64,000 nucleotides of DNA, from assembly GCA_946406115.1 (NCBI GenBank), contig OX291542.1, positions 2,566,959 through 2,630,958 of the forward strand, written 5' to 3'. A program made the translations under genes and the position numbers. This DNA comes from Apoda limacodes (lineage: Eukaryota; Arthropoda; Insecta; Lepidoptera; Limacodidae). This document shows positions 12,490-24,174 of the stretch, in pieces; positions within the stretch are counted from its first letter, which is position 1; each line of letters opens with the position of its first letter. The notes under the pieces were generated by a model, which was not told the origin of the DNA, made no database searches, and saw only the letters and a program-made list of their open reading frames with translations.

Positions 12490-13495
12490 TTAGATGTACA
12501 TTTTGTCAACAAAACACCTATGCTATTAAAAGCCAGGATAAAAAATACTTGTAATTTTTTTTTACTTTTCACTGTTTAAGCATAACTAGTACTTAGTGAT
12601 ACTCGCACCATCAAGACGAATCTAATGACGTATCATACATACTAATAACGAACATAGGATTATTATTTAATTCGTTTGTCCAATCAACGTAAACAAAGCG
12701 TCCCGGCCTCGCCTGTCTCAGCTTAGCGCCGGCCGCACGCCTGTCTAAATGTAAAATGCCTGTCAAATGCGGCGAACGTCTGTCAGATGGTAACCCTAGG
12801 CATGGCTAAACTCTGCGATTTCATAAAATAGCACAAATACTTAAATGTAATCTACAAACAAAATAAAAAATACAACAATAATAATATAAGTTCTTCAGCA
12901 GTGCAGTTTTCTTGTAAAGTTATTACACTATTTTGGGTTCACATAGCCATTCCTTAGAATTTATGTAGTAGGTATGGTGATAGAGTCACGTGGTAATATT
13001 GTAGGCAACAAATAAAAAACAATCGATAGTGATATCATATCAGACTATCGATATTATTTTACTTTCGATAATTTCGATCACTAATTGTACCCACAATGCA
13101 TTCTTTCGCGCCGTGTTTGTTGTTTTGAATAATCTTGTTTACAACAAAGACATAAAAGAAAATGAAAACACAAACCGCTTACAATTCTGCTACGAAGTAA
13201 TAAGATGGGACACAATCAATCAATTATTCCCGGCTTCCTTGATCCAATATTCTTTAACAAACAATACTCAGAAATTGATAATGAACTAATGTAATTATTT
13301 TTGATCTTAAGACGCCTCCATCAAATTAACTATGGGAGTTCGCCATTGTTCTTTGATCCGCTGTTACCTACACTAGGTTTTAAAAAACGAATGCAATAGA
13401 TAATACGGAACGTGTAAAACAGAAGGAGAAAGCTATATTTAGAAAGTAGCATCTGACTACATCAAATCACGACAATTGTTTTAATTTCGCTGCCT
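12490..13495. other. No gene seen
   Basis: AT-rich apart from a CpG-rich patch at 12695-12790. ATCGATAG and its complement recur around 13020-13080, which could fold. Nothing else is recognised. Confidence 0.4.
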
Positions 13496-13504
13496 TAGTT
13501 TTTG

Positions 13505-13740
13505 CGTCCTAGTACAATATCTACCTCTTTTTCTATATACACTATCATTGGGCTACCATCACGAGATTTGTCACTGAGATTAACACGACCGTGTTTGAAT
13601 TTTGCAAACCAGCTATGAATAGTTGCCTTGCATGGTGCTTGATCGCCAAAAGCAGTCGCAGCCGAGCGAAGCTTAGAGTTAGATCCATGGTGATGTAGAC
13701 ACGCAATTTCTAAAATGACGCCACAGTGTTACAAGTGATA
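13505..13740 (-). pseudogene. mariner transposase N-terminal fragment
   Basis: The minus strand reads a helix-turn-helix segment (KATIHSWFAKFKHGRVNLSD) as in the second DNA-binding helix bundle of mariner transposases. It then runs into unrelated sequence. No catalytic residues or terminal repeats are present here. Confidence 0.65.
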
Positions 13741-13859
13741 GTCAGATGAAACATACTGTATTCTACAGCCAATGAGTTCCATATTCAAATGTTGTAATTA
13801 CTTTTTAAATATTGTTTATGTAAGTGGCTAGTTCCGGAAACATATAGTGCGCCTTATGT

Positions 13860-14120
13860 ATAATGTACTACTGCCAGTTCAGCTCGCTGATTCTGCGAGC
13901 TATGTCAATAACGTCATTAGTTCCCTTCCGAATATCCTTATTTAGGATTTGACTTAGTAACTTTGAGTAAGTGTACTAGCCGTGCTCTACTCAAAAACCT
14001 TCGTCTTCACACTTTGCTGCAGGTGACTTGAAGACTTGACAAAGCTTGCCAAATGCCTTGACTAACTGGATTCGCCTACGGCTTTCTTCTCAAAGTTTCT
14101 TCCGGCCGATTCGGGGATAT
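13860..14120 (-). pseudogene. RTE-like LINE fragment (C-terminal)
   Basis: The minus strand has broken frames with RRRIQLVKAFGKLCQVFKS and, further on, NDVIDIARRISELNWQ, matching the thumb and C-terminal segments of RTE-related LINEs common in insects. Several stops interrupt it. Confidence 0.55.
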
Positions 14121-14399
14121 GAAGATATTCTCGCTTAGAACTGATGTCAGTCGGTTTTGATACTACTAAAGAAGAGTTTAGTATCCGGTTTTGAAGAATA
14201 TTATCACCACATTTTCGTTATGCTATCGACGCCTGGACTTGTAGTTCTAAGCTGTTCCAGAGTCACCCTAATCTTGCTGTGGTCATTGTCCTCAACGAAG
14301 TGGCGCTTTAGTTTCACTTGGATCTTCATTCCATTAAGAATACCTTGCCGCGAGTAATTGGAACCGGTGTCCTTACATTATTTCAGATTTTACCGGGAT

Positions 14400-15135
14400 A
14401 TCTGATAACGAGGTTCTTGGATTTGAAAAAGAAGAAATCTGGTCTGAGGAAAACTACTATTCAAGTACCTCCTCTATGCTGATAACTTGGTGATCCGCGC
14501 AATGATAGCAGTGAAGTTTCAAAGAATAGTAGGTAACAATTATGTAGGGCAAATGGAAATGAATAAATATAAATGTAAGTTTCATCTTTACATTCAGTCA
14601 AGGTTTTTGAAAGGAATAAAACTCACAAAATGAAAAGTTATGGAGGTCGTAAAAAAACTTGTGAATTATGCGTTGCATACCTTTAATAGCCAGATGTTAT
14701 ATGATACTGCTCATTCAGCTATTCATATTTTATGGGGTGTGTTGTTTACATCTCTGATGTATGGGAAGAACATAATACTGTGGAAATAAAAGCATTGAGA
14801 AGTGCATGTGGGTGCGATACTCTAAATAACAGGATTGGTTGCAGAGTGTTACAAGAGAGCTGCGGAGTGAAAAAAGATGTACATAGTGACAAGGATTAAA
14901 AAAATATGTTTAGGTATAAGGCTTGTAAAAATGATGAGTTAAGAAAGATGTACAAAACAAATTTTTTAAACAAAAATAAATGGACGGGTCGATAATGTGA
15001 CCTTCGAGGATGAATGACATTATAGGGACAAAACTTAATGCTGTGGAGTGTTCTTAGAAAAGGTGAGGTTACGAGTACGTTACAACTTACAATTGACAAA
15101 CATTTAAAAAACACTGGCGGAAATTAATAAAGTAG
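14400..15135 (+). pseudogene. RTE-like LINE fragment
   Basis: Plus-strand frames show LLYADNLVIR near 14465 (family Y-A-D-D, here Y-A-D-N) and, near 14755-14900, a decayed version of the segment that reads LMYGSECWVWQKK in the better copy at 33100-33300. Many stops. It belongs to the same family as the copies at 28570-33603 and 27600-27740. Confidence 0.6.
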
Positions 15136-15269
15136 AAGTGTGCTAGCATGAGGTAGTCTGCCGAAAAACTGATTTCCGGAAAACAAGCGTCATGTCATGT
15201 ATTTTTACTAGTGAAGTTTGCCCATGTAACGCTACTTGAGCTTAGATGACACCCCTAAAATCTAAGGCT

Positions 15270-15425
15270 GCGACCGCGCCTGCGCGGGCACTAGATACTC
15301 GTAGCTGCAGATGGCTGCGTCGCGCTACCTCCCAAAAATACATGACGCCTGATGTCGCGCGAAGCCGTAAAGATGCTGCGCCGCGCCGCCGCCGGTGTAG
15401 CGCAAGGCCTCGTGTATAACAAGTT
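15270..15425. other. CpG-rich island, unknown
   Basis: A strongly CpG-rich 150-bp stretch in AT-rich DNA, with no open frame I recognise and no splice pattern. It could be a fragment of a GC-rich transposon. Confidence 0.3.
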
Positions 15426-15734
15426 CAATCTTGTTTTAAGGAGCTGCGCACTGCATCGCGTTACAGTGTGAAATCAGCCTAACTCTTAAGAGTTTTTACC
15501 TACAGTATATGGTAACATTAAATAAATAAAGCATTTCATACCTACAAACTGCGGTGACGCAAGTGACATTGCGTCATTTTTCTTTGATTCACACACAAAT
15601 GAGACGACGCACGGCCCACTTGTGTACACACTCAGGGGAGCAGCATTAGATTTCCGTTGTTCAAATTAAAGTATGAATACCTATTATAGTACAAATATTA
15701 AAAAAAATATTATCTATTATAAAAAAAAGTACCT

Positions 15735-16035
15735 GGAACATCGAGCTTTGCTCGTTTTTTTTTTAATAACGCCATCTATTTTCAAGTAGCTTCAGTATTG
15801 CTGTGTCGGTAAAAATAATAGTATTACTACTCACCAATGGATGTCAGGAAGTAATATTTTTCAGATTATCATTGCCTGAAAACACGGATAAAACGACGTT
15901 TTCTAAAAATGAAACCTAGCTAGTTCGATTTATCGCCCCCGAAACTCCGTGCATACTAAATTTCATGGAAATCGTTGGAGCCTTTTCCGAGATTCAGATT
16001 ATATATTATACATTAATATATACAAGAATTGCTCT
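15735..16035 (+). repeat. Interspersed repeat, copy 2
   Basis: Same family as 12250-12485: starts near CATCGAGCTTTGCTCGTTTT, shares the AAACCTAGCTAG block and ends in a TA-rich tail followed by ACAAGAATTGCTC. This copy has an extra internal segment (about 15780-15830). Confidence 0.7.
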
Positions 16036-16079
16036 TTTCAATGTATTCGTCGAAAACGGTGGATCAGTCGCAGTGGACC

Positions 16080-16265
16080 CGTATCATGTTTTTATTTTAA
16101 TTATTGTAGACATAAAACGAATTGCTACCAAATTGAAAAATTAAAAGACAAAATCGTAAGTGCTTTTGCAGTAGTTAAAAGCTACGTAAAATTAAAAACA
16201 ATTTTCGACGTCGTGCTTTGTTGTGTTTGGCAAATGGAGGTGGTCATTTTGAACAATTGTTGAAA
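16080..16265 (+). pseudogene. Possible DDE transposase C-terminal fragment
   Basis: The plus strand contains a short reading RRALLCLANGGGHFEQLL followed by a stop, similar to the C-terminus of insect Tc1/mariner-like transposases, where a Cys-x-x-x-x-Gly-Gly-His-Phe motif ends the protein. Upstream frames are broken. Short and uncertain. Confidence 0.35.
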
Positions 16266-16899
16266 TACATATATAATTTTTACGGATATTGAAATGTGTG
16301 TAATCCGCATTCAATTATTGTAGATATTGTGATTCCAACTTTTTTATACACCAGAAATTAACTTATCGTATTTTTGACCGTGTTTAGCCGGTAAAGTATG
16401 AAGGATAAGTTGGTTACGCAATTTTTTTTGGCAGGTAGTACTGTAACAGTTCGGACACCTGATAGGTTTTTAGGGGAAGTGGAAGCGATACGCGCTTATT
16501 ATTATTATACTTCCACTTATCTATGGTTAGGACACTTTTATAAGGAAAAAAGGATTTTTTTTCTAATCTAAAGAATTGGGAAGAAAAGAAAAAACGAGTA
16601 TGGTGACAGTTTAAGCAAGATGTAGAATTTTACGAATTTAGGGTAATTTTCGAGTAAACGATAACCATTGCTCCTTCTTTCTTATGGTTAGGGAAGAAAC
16701 ATATGTTTAACTAATGTGCCGATGATTTTCGATGTCCAGGACCATAGAGACGAAAAAGTTATGTATTAGAGTAAAATATATATTAGATAATAAAAGAATT
16801 GTCATGGATTTAGTAGAGTAGAGGGGTGAATAAACATTAAGTTACACCCCTAATCATCTTTGATTCCCGAATCCTGACAGATTCCACGAAATTTACTGT

Positions 16900-19870
16900 C
16901 GTAAGATTAGCGGTACGCCCCGAGTACCTCATCAGCAATCAATCCGCCAGCGAGTTGTGATCTAGTAGTTACAGTACTTAGGAAGGTACTAAAGTACCTG
17001 CCTACTACGTTTAGCGCTTGTTTAGCGCGGGTGAGGTCAGTGGCCCGCGCCTGCTGCTTGCTCCTTTCGATTTGCCTATTGAAGAGAGGTAGGGCATTGC
17101 AAGTACGCGCTCGAATAAGCCGCCCGAACAAATAAAGTGGGGCATAGCGAGTACTTGCTCGAATGAGCGGCCCAAACTGGTACCTTACAGAAAACCGCGG
17201 CCACAATAACACTAACATAGAGTAGTGTTGTATTCCTGGCGGTGAGTAAGGTTGCCAGAGCTCTTCGAGGATTCGCTGCGCGGACAGCGGAGGACCGGCG
17301 GTGCTTGTTGCTGTCATTGCTCGGCGTAGACACGGCGTGCTGGTTCGGCGGTCAGGAAGACCTGATGAAACAGCTGACCGCTGGCCACCTAGGTTGAACG
17401 GGATCCCGAACCCAGGGATCACTTAATCTCCGCCCAGGGAGGCTGATCCGCCAGCCTGTGTAAAGAAGTAGTGTAGTCTGAAGTGGTAGTCGTGCCGGAG
17501 AAGGAGACCGGAGTGGACCCGGCTACTAAAACAGAGGGGGATCAGGGGCCCTTCCGCCCGCCGTGCCAGCAACCGTATTATCTGTGCCATGCTTCGGCAA
17601 TTTTAGTACCGCACCTTTTGTCCTCTAAGCTGTCTGTGCAGTGAATCCTCATTTTTAGTCTTAGTTACTTTTTTAAATAAAATGGCCAAAAGAATGAAAA
17701 GGAAAAGAGTTTTTACAGCGGCTACTCCATCCACTTATAATGTGGATTTTTGCAACATCAGGGGTATTCACGCAAATCTTAACGCAGTCCACCACCATCT
17801 CGAGACTGCGTAGCCGACTATTCTTTTCCTAACGGAGACTCAGATATCCTGCCCGACACATCATACCTTCATTATCCCGGCTACAAACTCGAGCACAATT
17901 TCGTGAGTCGTGCCGGTGTATGTATGTTCGTCCGGGAGGATATCTGCTGTCGCCGCCTTCATAGCCTTGAAAACAAGGAGCTGTAGATTGTGGGTGCGCG
18001 TAGATTACGGCAGCTACACTCGTATCTATGCGTGCCTATACAGGTCTCATAGCGGTGACACGGACGTAACTCGACTCTTCACGCACCTGAGTTTGACGAC
18101 TGACAAAGTTCTAGAGCAATATCCCACAGCAGAACTAGTTATTTTGGGAGACTTTAACGCCCACCATAGCGAGTGGCTCAGTTCTCAAACCAATAACTAT
18201 GCTGGGATATCTGCTCTTTAATTTGCTCTGACCTATGGATTCTCTCAGCTGGTACTTTCTCCAACGAGAATACCAGATATAGAGGACCATACAAGCTCCT
18301 TACTGGACCTTCTGCTAGCTACACGTCCGGACGGATATTCCCTCTCAGTGGATGCGCCTTTAGGCTCCTCGGACCACTGTCTCGTTCGGACTCAAGTGTC
18401 ATGCACACAACCCGATCCATCAGGGCGAACTAATTGGCGTCGTGTGTGGCACTATAAGTCGGCTGGGATGGATTGCGAGAATTTTATGCATCGTACCCGT
18501 GGAGGCAGATCTGCTTTAACTCAGAAGATCCTGACCTCTGCGCAGCCGCAGTCAGTGAAACAATCCTCGCTGGTATGGAATGTTATATTCCTAACCCGCG
18601 AGTAGCTGCCGGCGTCAAAAAAAAAAACTGGTTGCCTGTAAAGTCGGTATACGGGCGAAAGTTTTACGTGACAATGATTTTATGTCTGTCTCTCTCGCTC
18701 TTAGGCGGGCGCGTGCCTCTCACTCGCTCTCATTGTGAGCGCATAACGTGAGCGGAGCGTAACGCAGTTTCTTGAAGTGTCACCCGGCAAACCAATTTAT
18801 AAGACGTTGTCACGTCAAAAGACCGTGGTTTAATAGGTCTTGCAGAGAAGCTAAAATTCTTAAACAAACTGCATATGAGGCTTGGACCACGGCTCGTAAT
18901 AATAAGGATCCGAATATTTCTGAGGCAAATTAAATGCTGCCTCGAGGTTCAGTAAGAAAGCAATTGCCAGAGCAAAATTCCAATTCATCGGCAAAATAGG
19001 TGGACGACTTGCGAGCTATCCTTCTGGGAGTCGTGCTTTCTGGTCGCTTGCCAAAGCTGCCGAAGGGAACTTTTGCCAGTCGTCGTTACCACCACTGCGG
19101 AAGACCGATGGTGACTTGGCCCATAGTGCTAAAGAGAAAGCCGATCTCGCATATGAACGACGAAGGCGCTGTACCACCTACTATACCGTGGTGCGGAAAA
19201 ACCATGCCGGAAATCTCCATAACACAGCGGGAGGTCCGGCGGGCGTTGCTTTCTCTAGACGTTCATAAGTCGAGTGGGCCAGACGGTATACCAGCAGTGG
19301 TGCTTAAGCAGTGTGCTCCTGAGATATGTCCTGTACTCACGTGCCTCTTCGCGCTTTTCTACCACACTAGCCTAGCCCAAAAAGGGCGATAGATCAGATC
19401 CATCGAATTACAGGCCTATCGCTATTACCTCTCTCCTCTCCAAAGGTGATGGAACGTGTGATCAACACACAGCTTTTAAGATACCTAGAAGAACACGACC
19501 TGGTCAGTGATCGTCAATATGGCTTTCGCCACGGTCGCTCGACAGGCGACCTTCTAGTGTATCTAACTCACCGATGGACACTAGCCATTGAGAATCAGGG
19601 GGAGGCATTGGCATGTAGCCTGGACATAGCGAAGGCGTTTGATCGGGTCTGGCATCGGGGTCTTCTATCGAAGTTGCTATCTTACGGAGTGCCCGAGGGT
19701 TTGTGCAAATGGGTTTTGTCCGGCAGACGCATACGAGCCGTAGTTGACGGTAGTTGCTCTGATAGCATGGACATTAATGCTGGTGTCCCGCAAGGCTCGG
19801 TGCTGTCTCCTACGTTGTTTCTACTGCATAACAATGACATGTTGGACATCAACAACATACATTGCTATGC
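16900..19870 (+). mobile_element. Non-LTR retrotransposon (LINE), 3'-truncated copy
   Basis: Second copy of the LINE at 29249-32829, in the opposite orientation. The 5' UTR runs from about 16900 to 17681 and includes two tandem ~55-bp units (about 17087-17180) sharing a CTCGAATAAGCCGCCCGAAC / CTCGAATGAGCGGCCCAAAC core. Coding begins at ATG 17682. The endonuclease is readable (LGDFNAHHSEWLSS, SSDHCLVRTQ) but broken by a nonsense codon near 17811 (CAG to TAG relative to the other copy) and frameshifts. The RT runs from about 18830 and stops at 19870, exactly where the YADD box should be: the copy reads NNIHCYA and then unrelated DNA. It also has deletions near 19155 (about 27 bp) and 19372 (about 45 bp) and a MITE insertion at 18618-18822. 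Confidence 0.85.
18618..18822. mobile_element. MITE inserted in LINE copy
   Basis: About 205 bp interrupts the LINE where the intact copy reads GVKKRPWFN. It is flanked on both sides by CGTCAAAA, a possible 8-bp target duplication partly derived from the target. The body contains GTTACGCTCCGCTCACGTTA on the complementary strand. A second copy in the opposite orientation is at 60099-60275. Confidence 0.7.
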
Positions 19871-19889
19871 AGTTAAAGCACATTGAGTT

Positions 19890-20720
19890 GGTCATTTTGC
19901 AAAAAGCCTGCTCGAACATCAAGCCCTTGGTTTGAATTTTAAAAATGCAAACAAAATATAAATAGCCAAAATAATCCAAACTATTTTTAATTTCAATTTT
20001 TTTCTTCCTTTCTTGTAATCGAGTATTGGTTTGTGAATAGTTTTAGTATTGACCAGTTAAACCTGTAAGTAAGTGACCTGACTGGCTTTAACCATATTTA
20101 TCACAAAAGAAATAATTAAGGTATAATAATTGAGTCTTAAATAAACATACCTGCATAGTCTACAAAATATGATATATATAATTTTAGATACTTTTTTTTT
20201 AATCTATACGATTTCTTGCATTATTATAATTCTAATAGAATTATCGTGATAGTTAAATTATTAATAACACATTTGCTCGTAAAGGGTATCTTATTTTACC
20301 AATTTCAATATCGTATTGTATCTCATTACGTACTTGTGCGTTATTATAATATAAAACGCACGAGTTTCTTTTTAATAAGATAAAACGCACGGTTTATCAA
20401 GATGCTCCGTCTAAAACGAACGGTACTTTTTTAAATCTTAGCAAAGAGTTTTTATGTCAGAAAAGTGGTCAACATTTTTTGAATAAAATTAACTTTGGGA
20501 GATAAAATATAATAAACATTTCATTCTTTAATTTAATCAATTTTGACCATAAATTACAACCATTTTTCTATAAAAACAACACAAAAATATTAATTTACTT
20601 TATTAGTAATACTGGCTGTTTTTGTGCCTTTTCCTTTAAAAATAAGGGCAGATGCGCGCGCATCGCTTATTTGTGAACAACTAAAAATTATTCCGCGCGC
20701 TTTTTCTTTTCTGGTCTTAC
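19890..20720. other. AT-rich, no gene seen
   Basis: No open frame or known repeat recognised between the truncated LINE and the minisatellite. Around 20340-20420 the phrase AAAACGCACG(A/G)GTTT occurs twice. Confidence 0.4.
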
Positions 20721-20853
20721 GATTTGGCTAGTGTAGCGCGATTGGGTGAGTGTAGCACAATTCGGCTAGTGCAGTGCGATTTAGCGAGTGTTCTGCGATT
20801 TAGTGAGTCTAGCGCGATTAAGCTAAAGCAGCGCGATTTGGCGAGTGTAGCGC
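20721..20853. repeat. 19-bp minisatellite, seven exact-length units
   Basis: Seven consecutive 19-mers without indels, typified by GATTTGGCGAGTGTAGCGC (last unit, 20835-20853). Substitutions between units are frequent, so the array is old, but spacing has stayed exact. Confidence 0.9.
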
Positions 20854-20859
20854 GGCTGC

Positions 20860-23020
20860 ATCGCAACTGGTTTACGAATTAAGTGGTTCTGCGTCTGTTG
20901 CTACGTTTGACATTCGCTAGCGACTTCCAAAGTTACCGAATCATTCAACATCGCCAGTGTGCGTTGGCCGTTAATGTCAGTCCAGTCAAAATGTGTTTTT
21001 CTGATGTTACTGTTCTAAGTGAAGGAGATGTATATTAGCTATACGATAGCGCATTACAATTTATATATATTTCTTAATCTTCAGTACTAATATAACGACA
21101 AATATCCAATAATACTTTTCTCCGTTTTAATAATAAATCAGAGATGATAAAATTTGCAGATCTGTTTAAAAATGATTAAAAATAAAATAATTGATCAGGT
21201 CATTCATTCATTTTTCAAATTAAGATCATTAATTTTTTTTAAATGAATTAATGTTTGTAAATGTATATAATAGTTACGGATAAATTTTGAAGTGTGTGTG
21301 TACTTAGCTAAGCCCCTTCCCATTTTAGTTCATATCATAATTCGGATATAAAATGAATAGATATTTAACAAAACAATCACTCTCTGGCAAAACTTTCTTT
21401 ATTTTAAGCAAATATGTTAATTTATATTAGAAAGTAAGAAAAAAGCATAATATAAAATGCTGACGGTACGAGATTTTGATAATATGTCGGTTTTTACCCA
21501 CACTTCTTACTCTGTCCGTAACATAATAAAAAAATGTATAAATTAAAACCGTTACGTCTCACGTTCATTATGCGCTGCCCCTTGATACGTAAATCGGACA
21601 ATTGTTAACTTTAATATAACTTATTGCTTATTTTGTGTTACGCGTTATATTAAAGAGGAGCACTAGTTATCTATATTATAGATAGGTTTATATATGTAAG
21701 AAAAACTACTTTTTTGCAATGTTTTTAATTACAATGAAAACCTACCTTTGACTATCCAGCGTATGAAAGAAGGCATATGTAAAATATTCCTAAAAAAATA
21801 TCTCAAAAGCACATTACAAAGTTGTCATAAATACAAAATTTCGTTTACTACTAACTACACCTATACCTATACCTATAGCTACTCGAGTACAAAATTTTTA
21901 AATACTTAATACTAACGTTTAAATATAAAATTTGGCTGCCATTATTGTTTTTTTTTATTTAGGCTCAGAGTTTTATTCATTGATTATTTCATTGTACGAA
22001 TTGTTTCATAATATAAAAATCCTTTTTAATAGAACGCATCACTTAAAAATTAAATCTTTTAAAATATTAAAAATAAAAAGTGAAAAGCAATCGCAAAACC
22101 TAAAAACATATATTTATTTTCAAATATCCTTCCAATTTATATATTAACTATTATTTACTTTGAGTAGATAAAATGAAGTTGTCTTTTTTACTTAGTAAAT
22201 AATTACTTAGCTAATTTCCCAAATATTTAATTTATGTGTTGATTTTTTTTCTGTACCTATAAAGATTGCTTTAGTGAAGTGACGCGTTCGTGTGATTTTA
22301 ATATAAAAAAAAACATAACTTCAGCTAATAATTTCATGTTGGCAGTTAGGTACCTATACATTTAATAAATTAATAATACATCATCTCACTCCTTACATCG
22401 GTGATAAAGAAAAACACAAATATGTAAGTAAAAAAATCACAAATGGAATATAAATTTAAATTAAATCATTAAGATGTCGTGTATCTATTTTTAAATTGTG
22501 TTGTAGGTACATCTGAAACAGAATGAAACACAAATAAGAATTAATTTGCATATGACATTGTTTAATATATACTATGTAATATACTGTGTACTGTACACTG
22601 CCACACTCAGAGACACAGATCAACAATAAAGTGATAATTAACATTTTTGTTCATTCAATAATTGTCTTTATTCATATACAAATAAGTGTTACAGGTTTTT
22701 CTCAAGTAACCATTAAAGTAAGCGACGTCTACGAGTGCGGCAGGTACTACATACCGAAATTAATTATGTCTCGGTATATATTTTATTTTAAACATATAAT
22801 AAAGAGCACAGTAAATGAAATACGATAAACAGTAAAGGAAAAAGGCGAACTTATCTCTTTAAGATCACTTTGCTCTAATTTTCTTAATACAGGAATTAAA
22901 AACTACCTCGAGAATTAATGAATTCACGAATGAGTTATCGCAGGTTAAAGACTTTGCTTGATCTCAAATATTTATCCTTTTTTATTTATTTGAATTATAA
23001 TCATAATCATTAAATGATAC
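20860..23020. other. Downstream of alpha-catenin; AT-rich, no gene seen
   Basis: This is the 3' side of the minus-strand alpha-catenin gene and should contain its 3' UTR. On the minus strand AATAAA occurs within 45 nt of the stop (overlapping copies at 22981-22990) and again near 22665. No other gene is recognised. The segment 20870-21000 is less AT-rich and unexplained. Confidence 0.4.
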
Positions 23021-23021
23021 C

Positions 23022-23186
23022 TTAAACGCTGTCGGCTGGACTCTGGAACTCGGCGAGCGCGTGTATAGGGCTCGGCTGTTTCTTTTGACTGCCGCGGCGC
23101 ACCTTCGCCCTCACCTCTTCCGGCTTTTCCGGACGCACCAGGGGTTTCTTCTCGGGCGCTTTCATACGCCACACCACTATGGGGGA
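23022..23186 (-). CDS. alpha-Cat: alpha-catenin, last coding exon
   Basis: The exon follows a minus-strand acceptor (TTTGTCCAG) at 23187 and encodes 54 residues ending in TAA at 23024-23022. It contains SPIVVWRMKAPEKKPLVRPE and ends QSPADSV, the basic C-terminal extension of the alpha-catenin actin-binding domain, the protein that links cadherin-beta-catenin complexes to F-actin. The lysine/arginine-rich segment is characteristic of the family. A different minus-strand frame across this exon is also open but is a shadow. The previous exon ends on a whole codon, so the join at Ala/Ser is in phase 0. AATAAA lies 35-40 nt past the stop. Confidence 0.95.
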   Translation of the reverse strand, partial: SPIVVWRMKAPEKKPLVRPEKPEEVRAKVRRGSQKKQPSPIHALAEFQSPADSV

Positions 23187-23789
23187 CTGGACAAACACGA
23201 TATGGAATAAAAAACATGTGTACGATTTGAGATTGGTATACGTACAAAATATAGTAAGAAAAATAGATAACCTACTATAAAAAAGTGAGGAGAAGGAATC
23301 ATTACAATAAAAAATTATATTTATAAAAATTTAGTTAAAAACTAATAAAACAAAAAAAAACATAGAACAAGAATTAATAAATATATTAAAATGAACTATT
23401 ACAATAATATAATGAATAATTACATTTTTTTTTTTATATCAAGATTTATTTTTAATTTTATTTTTTAGGACAAAGCAAATTTATATACAAATTAAAAGTA
23501 AAAGCAAATAAAGTTTTCATTAGTTATTCATGCTAGTTTATGCCCGTGAGTTTGTCGAGATTTTGACCCAAGTTCTTTGGGGAAAGTTGTTCAGTTAAAG
23601 GAGCAGAATTATACCCTGCATTATTATGGCACACTTATGTTACACGTAGTATATATATTTATACACTTATGGCCATATTTAAAGGAATGCAAAAAAAAGA
23701 TCAATTAACTTAAAATATTTTCTTTATTAACTTTAATTGAATGTGGTAACACTTAAAATGAAGTGAATTAAACATAACTAATTTCCAAG

Positions 23790-24170
23790 TGTGTGATTTT
23801 ACGCAATGTCGAACGATACCGAAGAGTATACGAGACGTAAAGGGCAACGTCGGTAAAGAGTACAGACGACAACAGAGAGGGAGACAACAGTTTTGTTATG
23901 ACCGCATTTCGACTTGTTCCCAGGTGCGAAACAAGCTTCTGGAATTTGGGCAAGTGACAGTTAGCACCAAAACTATTAGAAGACTTAAGACAGCTGGTAT
24001 ATAGGCGTACTTCCCACCCTCCCTTCGGGCCACCCTTTTCTGACTCCAGGTCATTGAGAAGCTTGGTTAAGATTTGCTCTTTCGCACCAAAATTTAGATG
24101 ATGAAGCTTGTAGAAAATCACTCTTTTCTTTCTCGATGAGTCCAGAATCATCCTGACTTGGGTCAGGATG
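23790..24170 (+). pseudogene. Tc1-like transposase fragment in alpha-catenin intron
   Basis: The plus strand reads QVRNKLLEFGQVTVSTKTIR, the end of the DNA-binding domain of Tc1-type transposases, followed after a stop by a broken segment that includes DESRIIL near 24135, matching the first catalytic block (family D-E-S-R-F). The longer minus-strand frame here is a shadow. It sits in the intron between the last two alpha-catenin exons. Confidence 0.65.
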
Positions 24171-24174
24171 ATGA

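Noticed and set aside
16907..17422. 171-codon minus-strand frame
   Set aside because: Antisense to the GC-rich LINE 5' UTR; the same region in the second copy does not keep the frame.
22972..23247. 91-codon minus-strand frame as a separate gene
   Set aside because: It overlaps the last alpha-catenin exon in another frame; the frame that matches alpha-catenin with a correct acceptor and stop is the real one.
23768..24151. 127-codon minus-strand frame
   Set aside because: Shadow of the plus-strand Tc1-like transposase fragment, which has the recognisable motifs.
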